This document shows positions 45,422 to 55,298 of a DNA stretch of 64,000 nucleotides, in pieces (positions within the stretch are counted from its first letter, which is position 1; each line of letters starts with the position of its first letter). The stretch lies in the NCBI GenBank assembly GCA_015296085.1, contig DVDT01000082.1:1-64000 (forward strand), written 5' to 3'. The position numbers and the translations under genes are program-made. The notes beneath the pieces were generated by a model. The model did not search any database, was not told the origin of the DNA, and worked only from the letters and a program-made list of their open reading frames with translations. The stretch comes from Trichormus sp. M33_DOE_039 (GTDB lineage: Bacteria > Cyanobacteriota > Cyanobacteriia > Cyanobacteriales > Nostocaceae).

Positions 45422-46570
45422 CTACGCACCCCAAGTAAGCTTTACATGCCTCTGTGCTAAAACGTCACGATAGAGTTCTTCTAAGTGAGTAATATTTTTA
45501 CTGAGAGTGTAAAGGTCTAATACACGGTTTCTCGCTTTTTGGCCAAGTAACGTTGTTAATTCAGGATGGTCTTGAAATAAGGGTAACAGCGTGCGTAATT
45601 GCGATCGCACCGTCTTAGGATTCATGACGACCCCTGCACCTTTTTCTAATACTTCGCCATCTGCACCTACATCTGTAGCTATACAAGCTAATCCACAAGC
45701 CATAGCCTCTAATAGAGATAAAGACAAACCTTCTACTAGTGAGGGCAAAATAAATACATCTGCGCCCCGTAAAATTTTAATCCGTCGTTCCTCGTCAGCG
45801 ATAAATCCTAACCAAATAATGCCGTACTCAGCACCATAAAATGGTTCTAAAGAAGTTCTTAAAGGGCCATCGCCCACAATTAATAATTTACTACCCGCGC
45901 CCATATTAGCTTGTTTCCAACCTCTGAGCAGCGATTCTACATTTTTTTCCGGAGCTATTCTGCCTTGATAAACAAATAGACGTTCTGCTTTAAATTCTGC
46001 TTTAACTGTGGAATAACCAGGAGAATATTTATCAATATCTACACCATTGGGAATGACTGCGATTTTTTTGTCGCGTACACCCATATTAGCTAACAATTCT
46101 CGCTGAATTTGAGAAAATACAATTACCTGATCATAGTTATCTAAAAAAGGCGCGTAGAGCTGATAAGCCAAAAGCTGCGTACCTGAGATGAGCTTTGCCC
46201 CTTTTCCCGCAAATGGTGTATGAAATGTGGCAATCAGGGGTAAATTTAATTGGTCACAAATTTCTGGGAGAAAAAAGTCGAGGGGTGATAAAGTCAAGGA
46301 AGCGTGGACAATATCTGGTTTGATTTCTCTGAGTGACTCAGTTAGAACCTTTGTAGCTTTCAGAGTCGGTATAGTGTAAACCTGCGATTTGTAAATGAAA
46401 GGCAAGGAAACTTCTTTAAAATTTGGCCAATTGTCGCTTTCGGATTCTTCTTGAGCAAAGTGCAGAAAGCTAACTTGATGCCCTCTATCTAACAAAGAGT
46501 TAGTGATTTCTCTACTGTAAGTGACGTTGCCACAAAAGGGTGACTTTTTTCCAATCCAGGCTATACGCAT
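45422..46570 (-). CDS. GT4-family glycosyltransferase
   Basis: 382 aa GT-B fold. N-domain start MRIAWIGKKSPFCGNVTYSR with a Gly-rich acceptor loop, linker PNGVDIDKYSPGY, C-domain FVYQGRIAPEKNVESLLRGW, and the donor-site motif FILPSLVEGLSLSLLEAMAC, in which the two glutamates bind the nucleotide sugar. Retaining transferase, probably for lipid or polysaccharide synthesis. Acceptor and donor are unknown. Single gene. Confidence 0.9.
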   Translation of the reverse strand: MRIAWIGKKSPFCGNVTYSREITNSLLDRGHQVSFLHFAQEESESDNWPNFKEVSLPFIYKSQVYTIPTLKATKVLTESLREIKPDIVHASLTLSPLDFFLPEICDQLNLPLIATFHTPFAGKGAKLISGTQLLAYQLYAPFLDNYDQVIVFSQIQRELLANMGVRDKKIAVIPNGVDIDKYSPGYSTVKAEFKAERLFVYQGRIAPEKNVESLLRGWKQANMGAGSKLLIVGDGPLRTSLEPFYGAEYGIIWLGFIADEERRIKILRGADVFILPSLVEGLSLSLLEAMACGLACIATDVGADGEVLEKGAGVVMNPKTVRSQLRTLLPLFQDHPELTTLLGQKARNRVLDLYTLSKNITHLEELYRDVLAQRHVKLTWGA

Positions 46571-46911
46571 TCTTTATCAGCTATCACAAGAGCAGGGTTG
46601 ATTATTTATTTTGAATTTTCTTGTTTTATTCATTTACTTGCTGGTTGTATATTTATTTTAAATTCATTTTAAACTACTCATAAAAACTAGCTTTATCTAT
46701 ACTAAAGCCGATAATTTATGGACTTAATTTACCGTGTTTTTCACTTGTACGTAAAAGTACGTTGATCACAGGGTTTCTTGGTTAAAGTTAAACTGATACC
46801 CAGCAAGCTTACGTCAGATTTTTATGAGATTAGTTTAGCATGAAAGGTTTTGCTTTCTATGAAGAGGCGATCGCCTTTCATGTGCAAATAATTTGGGCTA
46901 AGTAGCTGATA
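46571..46911. other. intergenic region with inverted repeat between GT4 and MFS genes
   Basis: 341 bp, AT-rich. It contains a perfect 9-bp inverted repeat CATGAAAGG/CCTTTCATG (46839-46847 and 46874-46882) with HIP1 (GCGATCGC) at the right arm, lying 30 bp past the MFS stop on the minus strand, probably its terminator. The rest should carry the promoter of the GT4 gene. Confidence 0.5.
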
Positions 46912-48558
46912 TTAATCACGGGAGTTGTACCAAGTCAAAATCCCGCCAGAAATGACGATCGCAGCTAATCCCATAAACACCGCTTTCAACCCCACAAAGG
47001 TTTCTGCAACTCCTGCTAATGCTAGAGGTAGGGACAAGGCAATATTCACAACATTATTTTGTAACCCAAAGACCTTACCGCGCATTGCTGGCAAAGTTTC
47101 TGTCTGAATGGTCGTCTGCATGGGGATACCCACCAAAGCACCAAATACACCTAGCAGTGTGACTAAAAGTAAGACTAACCACAGTTGGGTTGTAAATACA
47201 GACAAACCGATTAAAGATGCTGCCATTCCTATACAACCAAATAAGCTCAGTTGGTTGTAGGAAAAGCGTTGACCGAACTGACCAATCATGGTCGCACCGA
47301 GGGCAATTCCCACACCACCAGCGGCTAATAAAAATCCGAACTGAGAAGCTTTCAGGTGAGGAATAATTTCTGCCATACGAACAGCTAAAACTGTGAGTGC
47401 GGCAAAGACAGAAAATAAAATTGTCAGCTGTAGTAAAGCATTACGGACTTGATAATTCTCTTTGAGATAGCGTAGCCCATCTTTTAAATCCGAAAATACG
47501 TGAGGGAATTCTGTTTCAGGTGCGTGGGTTTTTTCGTTAGTGGCTAACAGTAGCAAAGTGATACTAGCGATCGCGTAACTACCACCCACCAAAAGTTCTT
47601 TCCCAAAGCCGTTATGACCACCCAGTTGCACCCAAATACTATCCGCCAACGCTAATAATGGTTCTCCTACCGCAAATCCCACAATGACTGATGCCATCAT
47701 CGTCGTCGTATACAAGGAATTAGCTGAGAGTAAATCTTGTTCTTTCACCACTAAAGGAATTGCTGCCTGCTCTGCTGGTGCAAAAAACTGCGTTAATGTA
47801 GACACTAAAAAAGTCACAGCCAAGATAATGGCAAAACCTACAGGTATCACACCTATGGGCTGCCAATCATGAGTTAACCACAGCAGCAAGGGAATGACTA
47901 ACACCAAAATGCCCCGCCAAGCGTTAGTTGCTACTAATACAGTCTTTTTTGACCATCGATCTACAAAAACACCAGCCACGGAACCAAACAGCACGGCGGG
48001 AATGGTGAAAGCCATCATTAATGCTGACACCCAACCACTGATACTTTGATTGCTACCTTGAAACTCAGTATTAATCAATGCAATCATCAATACTAAATAC
48101 ACTTTGTCTGCCAGTTGACAAAAAACCTGACCACCCCAAAGAGCGAGAAAGTTGGGATTTTTAAATACAGCCGCAAAACCTTCTTGCTGTTGCTGATTGT
48201 CTGGAGTTGCTACTCCTCCAACGCCAGAATCATCCGCTGATGTGGATTCTGTTTTTGGAGTAGTGGAATCTGGCTGACTATACCCATTACTTTGATCGCC
48301 ATGATGGTTATTCTCATCTGACTGAATCAAGTTTAACGGCTCTGGTATATCAGTTTTGTGTTTTTCCGATGTCCAACATTGATCTTTGTGAGCAACATCC
48401 TCACCGGACATTTCTTGGTTATGGGTGTGAATAGGCAGAGAATGAGGAACAGCACTTAAATAATTTGGTGCAGTGGGAGCTGATGCCCTATTCTGTTTTC
48501 TGGCGTGAGTGGGTGACAACGGCAGAATTTTCGTATCAAAATCAGACGGTTGCATCAT
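46912..48558 (-). CDS. MFS transporter with long polar N-terminal extension
   Basis: 548 aa from the ATG at 48558 ([16 protein letters not shown]); the frame opens at a TTG at 48573. Residues 1 to about 125 are polar, rich in His, Ser, Asp and Gln ([20 protein letters not shown]) and probably disordered. From [20 protein letters not shown] onward it has about 12 membrane segments with the MFS loop [14 protein letters not shown]. The core resembles the enterobactin/macrolide exporter type (MFS_3-like). It overlaps the 3' end of recO by 17 nt and is probably cotranscribed with it. Confidence 0.88.
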   Translation of the reverse strand: MMQPSDFDTKILPLSPTHARKQNRASAPTAPNYLSAVPHSLPIHTHNQEMSGEDVAHKDQCWTSEKHKTDIPEPLNLIQSDENNHHGDQSNGYSQPDSTTPKTESTSADDSGVGGVATPDNQQQQEGFAAVFKNPNFLALWGGQVFCQLADKVYLVLMIALINTEFQGSNQSISGWVSALMMAFTIPAVLFGSVAGVFVDRWSKKTVLVATNAWRGILVLVIPLLLWLTHDWQPIGVIPVGFAIILAVTFLVSTLTQFFAPAEQAAIPLVVKEQDLLSANSLYTTTMMASVIVGFAVGEPLLALADSIWVQLGGHNGFGKELLVGGSYAIASITLLLLATNEKTHAPETEFPHVFSDLKDGLRYLKENYQVRNALLQLTILFSVFAALTVLAVRMAEIIPHLKASQFGFLLAAGGVGIALGATMIGQFGQRFSYNQLSLFGCIGMAASLIGLSVFTTQLWLVLLLVTLLGVFGALVGIPMQTTIQTETLPAMRGKVFGLQNNVVNIALSLPLALAGVAETFVGLKAVFMGLAAIVISGGILTWYNSRD

Positions 48559-49480
48559 GATGGTTGGCAGCAAAATAAGAATCGATTAGAGTAGCAGAAC
48601 GAATAGGGCGACCTAAATGATACTGAGCATACTGGCGTAAAATCTGCTCTACAGATAACCAGCTTTTATCTTTGGTAGTGCTAATTTGCATTATCTCTGG
48701 TTGTGACAGCTGTTGGAGCATTGCCAGTTCAAGAGAATTCAATCGTACAGAAATAACTGGGATTTCTTGTCGATGTACAACTGTTTGGTAAGCTGTTGGG
48801 GACTGAAAGCTGGGAACTGGAGACGGGGAATTGATGATTCTACTTTGTCTGCCTTGTCTACCTTGTTCCATAGCAAGCCTGCTGGCTTCTTTCCGCAAAC
48901 TCTCCCAGGCTTCTAAACACACGATGCCACCATATGAGATGCTAAACCCTACTTGCCAATGAGGATTTGTCAAGTCAGGAGTAAGATGGCGTTGAGTTAA
49001 ACAACAAGTTTGGACTTGTGGGGTTAGTCCTGCTAATGCTAAGAGGTGAAAAACTGCATGAGCTAGGCAGGCTAAGATGCTAGACGGCTCATTTTTAGGT
49101 AAAGCTTCCAAACGTCGCAGATGCTCATTAAGCAGTTCATATAGTTCTTCTTGGGGATGTTCACTCAAAGCCTGACAAAGAACTATTTCCGCGAGATATT
49201 GACTAGCAGCTAATTTTCCCAAATCTTGAGCTAAACCAGGATAAGTTTTTACTGTTTGGGCTTGAGTAATTTTATCGAGCGATCGCCCCTTAGCAATCAG
49301 TAGTTCATTGACTACAAACATGCCGCTTCTACCACCAAGGCTAGAATTATGCTTACGTGCGCCTGGGGCTACTGCTCGAATCAAACCAAACTCTCGTGTT
49401 AAAATAGTCACTATTTTATCTGATTCTCCCAGTACTTGGGTTTTGAGATTAATACCCGTTGCTTTATAGGTTTTACTCAT
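48542..49480 (-). CDS. recO: DNA repair protein RecO
   Basis: 312 aa. RecO anneals ssDNA and loads RecA with RecR. The N-terminal OB fold ([40 protein letters not shown]) and the helical C-domain with its cysteine cluster ([21 protein letters not shown]) are present. A Ser/Pro/Gln-rich insertion near residues 210-240 is unusual. In an apparent deoC-recO-MFS order on the minus strand, with 72 bp of STRR sequence behind deoC. Confidence 0.95.
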   Translation of the reverse strand: MSKTYKATGINLKTQVLGESDKIVTILTREFGLIRAVAPGARKHNSSLGGRSGMFVVNELLIAKGRSLDKITQAQTVKTYPGLAQDLGKLAASQYLAEIVLCQALSEHPQEELYELLNEHLRRLEALPKNEPSSILACLAHAVFHLLALAGLTPQVQTCCLTQRHLTPDLTNPHWQVGFSISYGGIVCLEAWESLRKEASRLAMEQGRQGRQSRIINSPSPVPSFQSPTAYQTVVHRQEIPVISVRLNSLELAMLQQLSQPEIMQISTTKDKSWLSVEQILRQYAQYHLGRPIRSATLIDSYFAANHHDATV

Positions 49481-49517
49481 TAGTTATTAGTTATTAATCC
49501 TTAGTCATTAGTCATTA
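49480..49517. repeat. STRR tandem units upstream of recO
   Basis: TTAGTTA/TTAGTCA heptamers repeat about five times (ATTAGTTATTAGTTATTAAT, then TTAGTCATTAGTCATTA), immediately in front of the recO start codon on the minus strand, so they would be in its leader or promoter. Confidence 0.75.
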
Positions 49518-49552
49518 TGTGAAGACAAAAAATAAATGACAAATGATTAAGA

Positions 49553-50233
49553 CTATCCACCTTTTTCCAGGTTATCGCGCTGGCGGATCAAATCAATACT
49601 CCGAGATGTGCCTAATCTAGTAGCACCCGCCAATATTAAGTCTAAAGCTTGTTCAAGGGTACGAATTCCCCCAGAGGCTTTAATTCCTACTCTGTCTCTT
49701 GCTACTTCCTTCAGCAGTCGCACATCTGAGACTGTAGCCCCCCCATTCCACCCTGTACTGGTTTTTAAGAATGCTGCGCCTGCGTCCATAGCAATTTCGG
49801 CTGCTAGTTTTTTTTCTGCATCTGTCAGCAGGTTAGTTTCCAAAATTACTTTGACTGTTTGCCCCGTTGCTTCACAAATTTCGGCAATTTCCCGGTGAAT
49901 GGCATCAGTTTTACCAACTCTCAGCCAGCCTAAATTCATTACTACATCTAATTCTGTTGCCCCGTTTTCTGCTGCTTCTTGAGCCTCATACAATTTGACC
50001 GCCCCAGTTGTCGCCCCAGTGGGAAAACCAATTACTGTGCAAACTTGGGGCTTTTTGCCATGTAGGAGTTCTGCCGCTTGTTTGACATAAACAGGGTATA
50101 CACAAACGGACGCAAAATTAAATCTATCTGCTTGTTGACACCATTGCTCAACCTGCTCTGGAGTAGCTGTTGGCGTTAACAGGGCATGATCGAGATATGG
50201 CGCAATATCGATATCTGGATAGTCTGCTGCCAT
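49553..50233 (-). CDS. deoC: deoxyribose-phosphate aldolase
   Basis: 226 aa class I aldolase cleaving 2-deoxyribose-5-phosphate to glyceraldehyde-3-phosphate and acetaldehyde. The Schiff-base lysine lies in [20 protein letters not shown] and the proton-relay lysine in [31 protein letters not shown] starts the barrel. Head of the presumed deoC-recO-MFS minus-strand group. Confidence 0.96.
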   Translation of the reverse strand: MAADYPDIDIAPYLDHALLTPTATPEQVEQWCQQADRFNFASVCVYPVYVKQAAELLHGKKPQVCTVIGFPTGATTGAVKLYEAQEAAENGATELDVVMNLGWLRVGKTDAIHREIAEICEATGQTVKVILETNLLTDAEKKLAAEIAMDAGAAFLKTSTGWNGGATVSDVRLLKEVARDRVGIKASGGIRTLEQALDLILAGATRLGTSRSIDLIRQRDNLEKGG

Positions 50234-50460
50234 CGTGTTTTTACCAATAACTGAGCTATAAATCTTTATAAAAAATTAAGATTGTTATTATTAATTAAAC
50301 CACATCTATTCCGAGTCTACCCTGAAAACACACTACAGGCTGAGTCGTATATACCGAATATTGAGTATAACAGGATTAATTAAGTATTTCACTTAACGTT
50401 GAAATGAATTATTTTCAGTAATACTTACCCTCTAAAATCAAGCAAAATAATATACAAGAC

Positions 50461-51651
50461 TCAGCATCTAGATGCTACCTGATTACCGTGATTTTGAATT
50501 TTACATTTTTCCGTACCAGAGGATAAGAAATCAAGAATTGTTTGAGCTAATGCTTTTGATGCCAAATAGGGTACACCATTACCGATAGTTTTAAACATAT
50601 TAGTCAAAGACATATTTGCTGGCAGTACAAAATTTGCAGGTAAAGATTGTATTGCTAAAGCTTCCGCCACAGAAATTCGCCTGGCTTTGTAAGGATGTAG
50701 ATGCACTTCATTATTTCCATAACAAGCTGTTGGAGAATAACGCCAGCGATGGAGACGTTTAAAAGATTTTTTTGTATCATCTCCTTCCGCAATACTGCCA
50801 AATTTTTGCATACCTGCTCTGGGTTGAAAGTAATGGTGAGCATGAGGGTGTTCTAAAACATTATTTTTTCTAAACCAATATTCAACTGTCAGTTCTTGAG
50901 GAATATCATCAGGACAGGGAATTGCCAAATCCTCGTGAAATGGTTCGCATTGACTCCAAGGATAAGCAAAAACCTTCGTTTGAGGATACAAAATATGATT
51001 CAACCAGGGAAAAGCAATAGATGATAATCCAGAATTACTAATAACTGTCATACCAATATCACTTAGGAAACTCTTTTTGAATCCTACTAAAATAATTCTT
51101 TCCCGATCTTGAGGTACACCATATTCAATCGCATTAATTAATTTTTCTGTTAAGACATAACCTGCTTGTTGTAACTGGATTTTCAGGGATTCAAAAAATA
51201 GACGATGTTTTTTAGTTCGCCACAAACCTTTAACATTCTCAAATAAAAAGAAATCGGGTAAATTTCGACAGATTAATTCCACGTAAGCTGCTGAAAGTTT
51301 GCCATTTTCTCCTGCATATCCCCTATTCTTCCCTCCCATAGAAAAATCAGGGCAAGGTGGCCCACCAATAAAACCAACAATATGATTGGACTGACGACAA
51401 TCTTGAACTAATTCCCGAAGCTGCTGTGCTGGTAAACCTGCAAAAAGTTGAGTGACATTTCCTGCTTCTCCATGATGATATCCATAGTCTGGCAATGGTA
51501 ATTTCAGCGTCTCGCGTGAATAACGATGTGCTGCCATAAAGGGAAAAAAGATTTCATTCACATAAACATTTTTAAAACCACTTGTTTCAAAGCCTAAATC
51601 TAGAAACCCTGAGCCGGAAAAGAAGGAGAATATGCAAGGAATAAAAATCAT
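50461..51651 (-). CDS. DNA (cytosine-5-)-methyltransferase, orphan
   Basis: 396 aa C5-methyltransferase. Motif I SFFSGSGFLDLGFETSGF binds SAM, motif IV FIGGPPCPDFSMGGKNRG carries the catalytic cysteine, motif VI is LFENVKGLWR, motif VIII is GVPQDRERIILVGF, and motif X includes FKTIGNGVPYLASKALAQ. The target-recognition region between VIII and IX is about 110 residues. No restriction endonuclease adjoins it, so it is probably a solitary methylase used in regulation or protection. Specificity cannot be read from sequence. Confidence 0.93.
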   Translation of the reverse strand: MIFIPCIFSFFSGSGFLDLGFETSGFKNVYVNEIFFPFMAAHRYSRETLKLPLPDYGYHHGEAGNVTQLFAGLPAQQLRELVQDCRQSNHIVGFIGGPPCPDFSMGGKNRGYAGENGKLSAAYVELICRNLPDFFLFENVKGLWRTKKHRLFFESLKIQLQQAGYVLTEKLINAIEYGVPQDRERIILVGFKKSFLSDIGMTVISNSGLSSIAFPWLNHILYPQTKVFAYPWSQCEPFHEDLAIPCPDDIPQELTVEYWFRKNNVLEHPHAHHYFQPRAGMQKFGSIAEGDDTKKSFKRLHRWRYSPTACYGNNEVHLHPYKARRISVAEALAIQSLPANFVLPANMSLTNMFKTIGNGVPYLASKALAQTILDFLSSGTEKCKIQNHGNQVASRC

Positions 51652-52085
51652 TTTTAGTTTTTGTCTAAATAATAAAATTTATTAATTACTATTGAGTTGG
51701 TAGTTAATATAGCTGGCAAATGTATCTAATACCAGCGAATATAAATTCGCTGGCTTAATCACGGCGATTTACAGGCTTCTGGCGATGTTCAATGATTTTC
51801 ATAAGTTTTTTCGATGATAGCAGAGATACTCATCAATAGTAAAATTGTGGAGTATTTAGGATTTTTTAAGCTTGTTCGGAGTAACTAAAATTTCTGGCTT
51901 TAGATATCTCATGCTACCTATTGTTAGATATGGGGTATTGATGTATTCATCAGTATTAACAAACTCAAAAGCCAAAGTTCATCTGTCAAAAAAATATATA
52001 AGTTAGTTCAATTACAACTGAAATAATCCACTAGCTTTTTTTAGCAAGATAATTACTGTTTACCCTTAACCAACAAATAATTCCT
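51652..52085. other. divergent intergenic region with a perfect hairpin
   Basis: 434 bp between the divergent methyltransferase gene and the mrp operon. A perfect palindrome with 9-bp arms CCAGCGAAT/ATTCGCTGG and a 4-nt loop lies at 51732-51753, 80 bp upstream of the methyltransferase start. It may be an operator or mRNA hairpin. No gene is seen in the remainder. Confidence 0.5.
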
Positions 52086-52421
52086 GTGTTAGAAGCCTGT
52101 GTATTCGCAACCATACTGTGCGGCTTTTTCGGCATCATTCTTAAAAATAACCTATTGATGAAAATCGTCTCTATGGATGTGATGAGTACGGGAGTTATCG
52201 CCTATTACGTGCTGATTGCATCACGAGATGGATTGTTCTCCCCCATTGTTGGCAAAGTTGAAAATCCTGCTTACTCCGATCCAGTTCCCCAAGCGGTGAT
52301 TTTGACAGCGATTGTGATTGGCTTTTCGATTCAAGCATTAATGCTAGTCGGTGTCATGAAACTAGCACGAGATAATCCCACATTAGAAACCAGTGAGATT
52401 GAGAAAAACAACACACCATGA
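52086..52421 (+). CDS. mrpC: Mrp-type Na+/H+ antiporter subunit C
   Basis: 111 aa, GTG start, NuoK-like with three membrane helices (EACVFATILCGFFGIILKNN, VSMDVMSTGVIAYYVLIASR, PQAVILTAIVIGFSIQALML). First gene of a seven-gene operon whose cistrons overlap by 4 to 8 bp. Mrp complexes exchange cytoplasmic Na+ for H+ and support pH, salt and, in cyanobacteria, bicarbonate-related homeostasis. Confidence 0.92.
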   Translation: MLEACVFATILCGFFGIILKNNLLMKIVSMDVMSTGVIAYYVLIASRDGLFSPIVGKVENPAYSDPVPQAVILTAIVIGFSIQALMLVGVMKLARDNPTLETSEIEKNNTP

Positions 52422-53851
52422 ACACCATGACGATCGCCTGGATTGCACTACCATTTTTTCTGGGGTTCTTGACTTTTATTTTCCCCAAACTCAACCGCCA
52501 TCTCACCTTGTGGGGAGCGATCGCTTCTTTTGCTTATGGCTTACAACTATTTTTCGAGCCATCGCCGATTCAACTCAACTTACTCGATAATTTCGGCGTG
52601 ACCTTACAAGCCGATCAATTAAGCGGCTACTTTATCTTAACCAATGCCTTAGTGACAGCTGCGGTCATTCTCTACTGTTGGTACAGCGATAAAAACGCTT
52701 TTTTCTACGCTCAGACAATTATTGTGCATGGCAGCTTAAACGCCGCCTTTGTCTGTGCGGATTTTATGAGTTTATACGTAGGCTTAGAAGTAAGCGGGAT
52801 TGCGGCATTTTTATTAATCGCCTATCCCCGCAGCGATCGCTCAATTTGGGTGGGTTTGCGTTATCTGTTTTTCAGCAATACAGCGATGTTGTTTTATCTA
52901 GTAGGCGCGGTACTAGTTTATCAAACTCATCACTCCTTTGCTTATGCTGGTTTAAAAGGTTCACCACCAGAAGCGATCGCCCTCATCTTTCTGGGACTAT
53001 TAGGTAAAGCGGGAATCTTTGTTTCCGGCTTGTGGCTACCCTTAACTCACTCCGAATCAGAAACCCCTGTATCGGCTTTACTCTCAGGAATTGTCGTCAA
53101 AGCCAGCGTTTTGCCTCTTTTACGTTGCGCCCCCATTTCCCCAGAACTTGATACCATCGTCAGAATTTTCGGCGTAGGGACAGCCTTGATGGGAGTCTCC
53201 TGTGCTGTCTTGGAAAAAGATAGTAAGCGGATGCTAGCCTTTCACACTATTTCCCAGTTAGGTTTTATTCTCGCTGCACCGGAGGTTGGCGGATTTTATA
53301 CCCTGGCACACGGACTAGTGAAATCATCCCTTTTCTTAAGCGCAGGTGCGTTACCCAGTCGTAACTTCAAGGAACTACAACAAAAGCATATCGATACCAA
53401 AATCTGGATAGTCTTAGTCATAGCTAGCCTTTCTATTTCCGGCTTTCCCCTATTATCTGGGTTTGGGGCAAAGGTGTTGAGCATGAAAAACATGCTACCT
53501 TGGCAAGCTATAGCCATGAATATCGCCGCCGTAGGAACAGCCATATCCTTTGCCAAATTCATTTTTCTCCCCCACGCCACCCAAGAGGGATACACAGTTA
53601 AACCAGGTTTTTGGCCAGCCATCACACTGTTAATTGGTGGGCTAATTGCTGGTAATGCAATCTATCTTCAGGCATATAACATTAGCGACATCATCAAAGC
53701 GATCGCCACTATTGGGATAGGTTGGTTAGCTTACACCTTCATTTTTAAACAGTTAGCCATCTATATACCCCGTTTCCTGGAAGAATTTGACCATTTAATG
53801 GGGGCAATGAGTCTGATTTTAATCCTACTTTTTTGGATGGCATTAGCATGA
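52418..53851 (+). CDS. mrpD: Mrp-type antiporter subunit D (proton-translocating, NuoM/N-like)
   Basis: 477 aa with about 14 membrane helices. Core segments: FMSLYVGLEVSGIAAFLLIA (with the key glutamate), GLLGKAGIFVSGLWLPLTHS, and DSKRMLAFHTISQLGFILAA carrying the transmembrane lysine and histidine region of the proton channel. ATGA overlap with mrpC. It is the only large antiporter-like subunit in this operon. Confidence 0.93.
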   Translation: MNTMTIAWIALPFFLGFLTFIFPKLNRHLTLWGAIASFAYGLQLFFEPSPIQLNLLDNFGVTLQADQLSGYFILTNALVTAAVILYCWYSDKNAFFYAQTIIVHGSLNAAFVCADFMSLYVGLEVSGIAAFLLIAYPRSDRSIWVGLRYLFFSNTAMLFYLVGAVLVYQTHHSFAYAGLKGSPPEAIALIFLGLLGKAGIFVSGLWLPLTHSESETPVSALLSGIVVKASVLPLLRCAPISPELDTIVRIFGVGTALMGVSCAVLEKDSKRMLAFHTISQLGFILAAPEVGGFYTLAHGLVKSSLFLSAGALPSRNFKELQQKHIDTKIWIVLVIASLSISGFPLLSGFGAKVLSMKNMLPWQAIAMNIAAVGTAISFAKFIFLPHATQEGYTVKPGFWPAITLLIGGLIAGNAIYLQAYNISDIIKAIATIGIGWLAYTFIFKQLAIYIPRFLEEFDHLMGAMSLILILLFWMALA

Positions 53852-54231
53852 TTGGGCATTTCATACTACGCATGGTGATTTGGCTACTACTCACAGCCAA
53901 TATCAGTTGGATCAATATTCTCATTGGTGTGATTATTTCTCTATTACTACCACGGGGTGTCACATCCCCAGATAAATTAAAAGATTGGTTACAGGTAATC
54001 ATCAAAACCCTTGTCGCTATTCCCGTAGCTTATCTTGAAGCCTTTGAGATTATTTTCCGTCCCCATCAACACGAAGAAATTATTCTCGAACGCGTCAAAC
54101 CCAAGCGATCGCCTCGTCTCATCTTCTTGGATATCTTCATCATTACCTTTACACCCAAAACCATTGTTACGAGATACCGCCAAGAGGGTTGGTACGAAGT
54201 CCACCAGATTCAAACGAGGAAAAAAGCATGA
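53848..54231 (+). CDS. mrpE: Mrp-type antiporter subunit E
   Basis: 127 aa; the ATG at 53848 overlaps the mrpD stop (ATGA) and is preferred to the open extension from 53833. One or two N-terminal helices (LRMVIWLLLTANISWINILI, GVIISLLLP) precede a cytosolic part (PVAYLEAFEIIFRPHQHEEI, IFIITFTPKTIVTRYRQEGW), typical of MnhE. Confidence 0.88.
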   Translation: MIGHFILRMVIWLLLTANISWINILIGVIISLLLPRGVTSPDKLKDWLQVIIKTLVAIPVAYLEAFEIIFRPHQHEEIILERVKPKRSPRLIFLDIFIITFTPKTIVTRYRQEGWYEVHQIQTRKKA

Positions 54232-54485
54232 ATTTGGAAATCGCCATCATGGCTATGCTTGTGGCTTTGCTCATCCCCATCTATGAAGCTTGGAAGACTG
54301 ATGAAGTCTGGCAGAAAATGTTGTCTTTAGCCAGTATTTCCAGCAAAGTCGCCATCATGATTTTGTTTGTCTCCGTCCTCCGCGACGATTGGATGATTGG
54401 TGTAGTAGCGGTGATTATTTTGAGTGTGGGTAACGCGGGGTTAATGCTGTTAGCACAAATACTCAAACGATTGAATGAAATATGA
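54228..54485 (+). CDS. mrpF: Mrp-type antiporter subunit F
   Basis: 85 aa from the ATG at 54228, overlapping the mrpE stop. Three membrane helices (EIAIMAMLVALLIPIYEAW, SSKVAIMILFVSVL, IGVVAVIILSVGNAGLMLLA) as in MnhF. The short upstream extension to 54189 is not used. Confidence 0.85.
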   Translation: MNLEIAIMAMLVALLIPIYEAWKTDEVWQKMLSLASISSKVAIMILFVSVLRDDWMIGVVAVIILSVGNAGLMLLAQILKRLNEI

Positions 54486-54760
54486 TCAACTTTCTTAGTT
54501 ATACCTGTATATTTATCGGTCTAATTTTCTGGTTTTGGGGAACAGCTCATCTAGTGAGCGATCGCTCAGTCTTATTCAAACTACATGGTCTTTCCGTCTC
54601 TGACACCCTCGGCTCAATGCTGATGGTTGTCGGATTACTACTGAAAATCCCCCGTGAATGGCCGTTACTCATTCTCGGTCTAATTTGTTTAGCCATGTGG
54701 AATACCATGCTGGGTTACGTCTTGGCGTACAGCTCTACTGAAGAGGGTAAAAATGACTGA
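54482..54760 (+). CDS. mrpG: Mrp-type antiporter subunit G
   Basis: 92 aa, ATGA overlap with mrpF. Helices YTCIFIGLIFWFWGTAHLVS and SDTLGSMLMVVGLLLKIP flank FKLHGLSVSDTLGS, the MnhG signature region where helix 2 follows a histidine-containing turn. Confidence 0.87.
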   Translation: MINFLSYTCIFIGLIFWFWGTAHLVSDRSVLFKLHGLSVSDTLGSMLMVVGLLLKIPREWPLLILGLICLAMWNTMLGYVLAYSSTEEGKND

Positions 54761-55298
54761 TAGCTATCTATATATAATTATTGCCCTGCTACCATTAGCG
54801 GCTGGAATGGTTGTAACTCAAGCCAATCCCTACCACGCTTTAATCATTCGGGGTGTATTGGGTGCTATAGCCGCAATGGTAGACGCAGTTTTAGGTGCGG
54901 TCGATGTAGCTTTAACCGAAGCCTTGATGGGTACGATGTTGGCGATTACCCTCTATGCGGTGGCGGTACGTTCATCAATGGTGATGCGTCTAGGGGTGAT
55001 TCAAGATGAGTCAACTGAGGCGCAAGATGAAGATTCTGGGAAAGTTATTGAAGCTTTAAGCGCTGTTGTGAAAAAACACTATCTGCGCTTAGAAATCGTT
55101 CCCTACACCAATACCCAAGCCTTGGAAAGAGCGTTGATAGACAAAGAAATTCACGCTACCTGTGTGCCAGTAGATAGAGAATATCACACGCAAATCAGAA
55201 TCCAACGCCTCTATGAAATTATCAAAACCGAACTTGCCACACCAGCAACAAGCCTATCTTACGTAAACGTTTCCGACTTACAGGAGCAACATTCATGA
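54753..55298 (+). CDS. MbhD/DUF4040-type subunit (split-off C-terminal part of MrpA) with soluble tail
   Basis: 181 aa, overlapping mrpG by 8 bp. Residues about 5-75 form three helices with the DUF4040/MbhD pattern (ALIIRGVLGAIAAMVDAVLG, AVDVALTEALMGTMLAITLY), corresponding to part of the C-terminal region of MrpA. Residues about 85-181 are a soluble domain (GKVIEALSAVVKKHYLRLEI, NTQALERALIDKEIHATCVP) I do not recognise. It shows that MrpA is split here. Confidence 0.82.
   Translation: MTDSYLYIIIALLPLAAGMVVTQANPYHALIIRGVLGAIAAMVDAVLGAVDVALTEALMGTMLAITLYAVAVRSSMVMRLGVIQDESTEAQDEDSGKVIEALSAVVKKHYLRLEIVPYTNTQALERALIDKEIHATCVPVDREYHTQIRIQRLYEIIKTELATPATSLSYVNVSDLQEQHS

Noticed and set aside
46746-46759. 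GTA-N8-TAC sequence resembling an NtcA site upstream of the GT4 gene
   Set aside because: Such a six-base constraint is expected several times in 64 kb by chance, and no TAN3T box lies at the usual distance on the GT4 strand.
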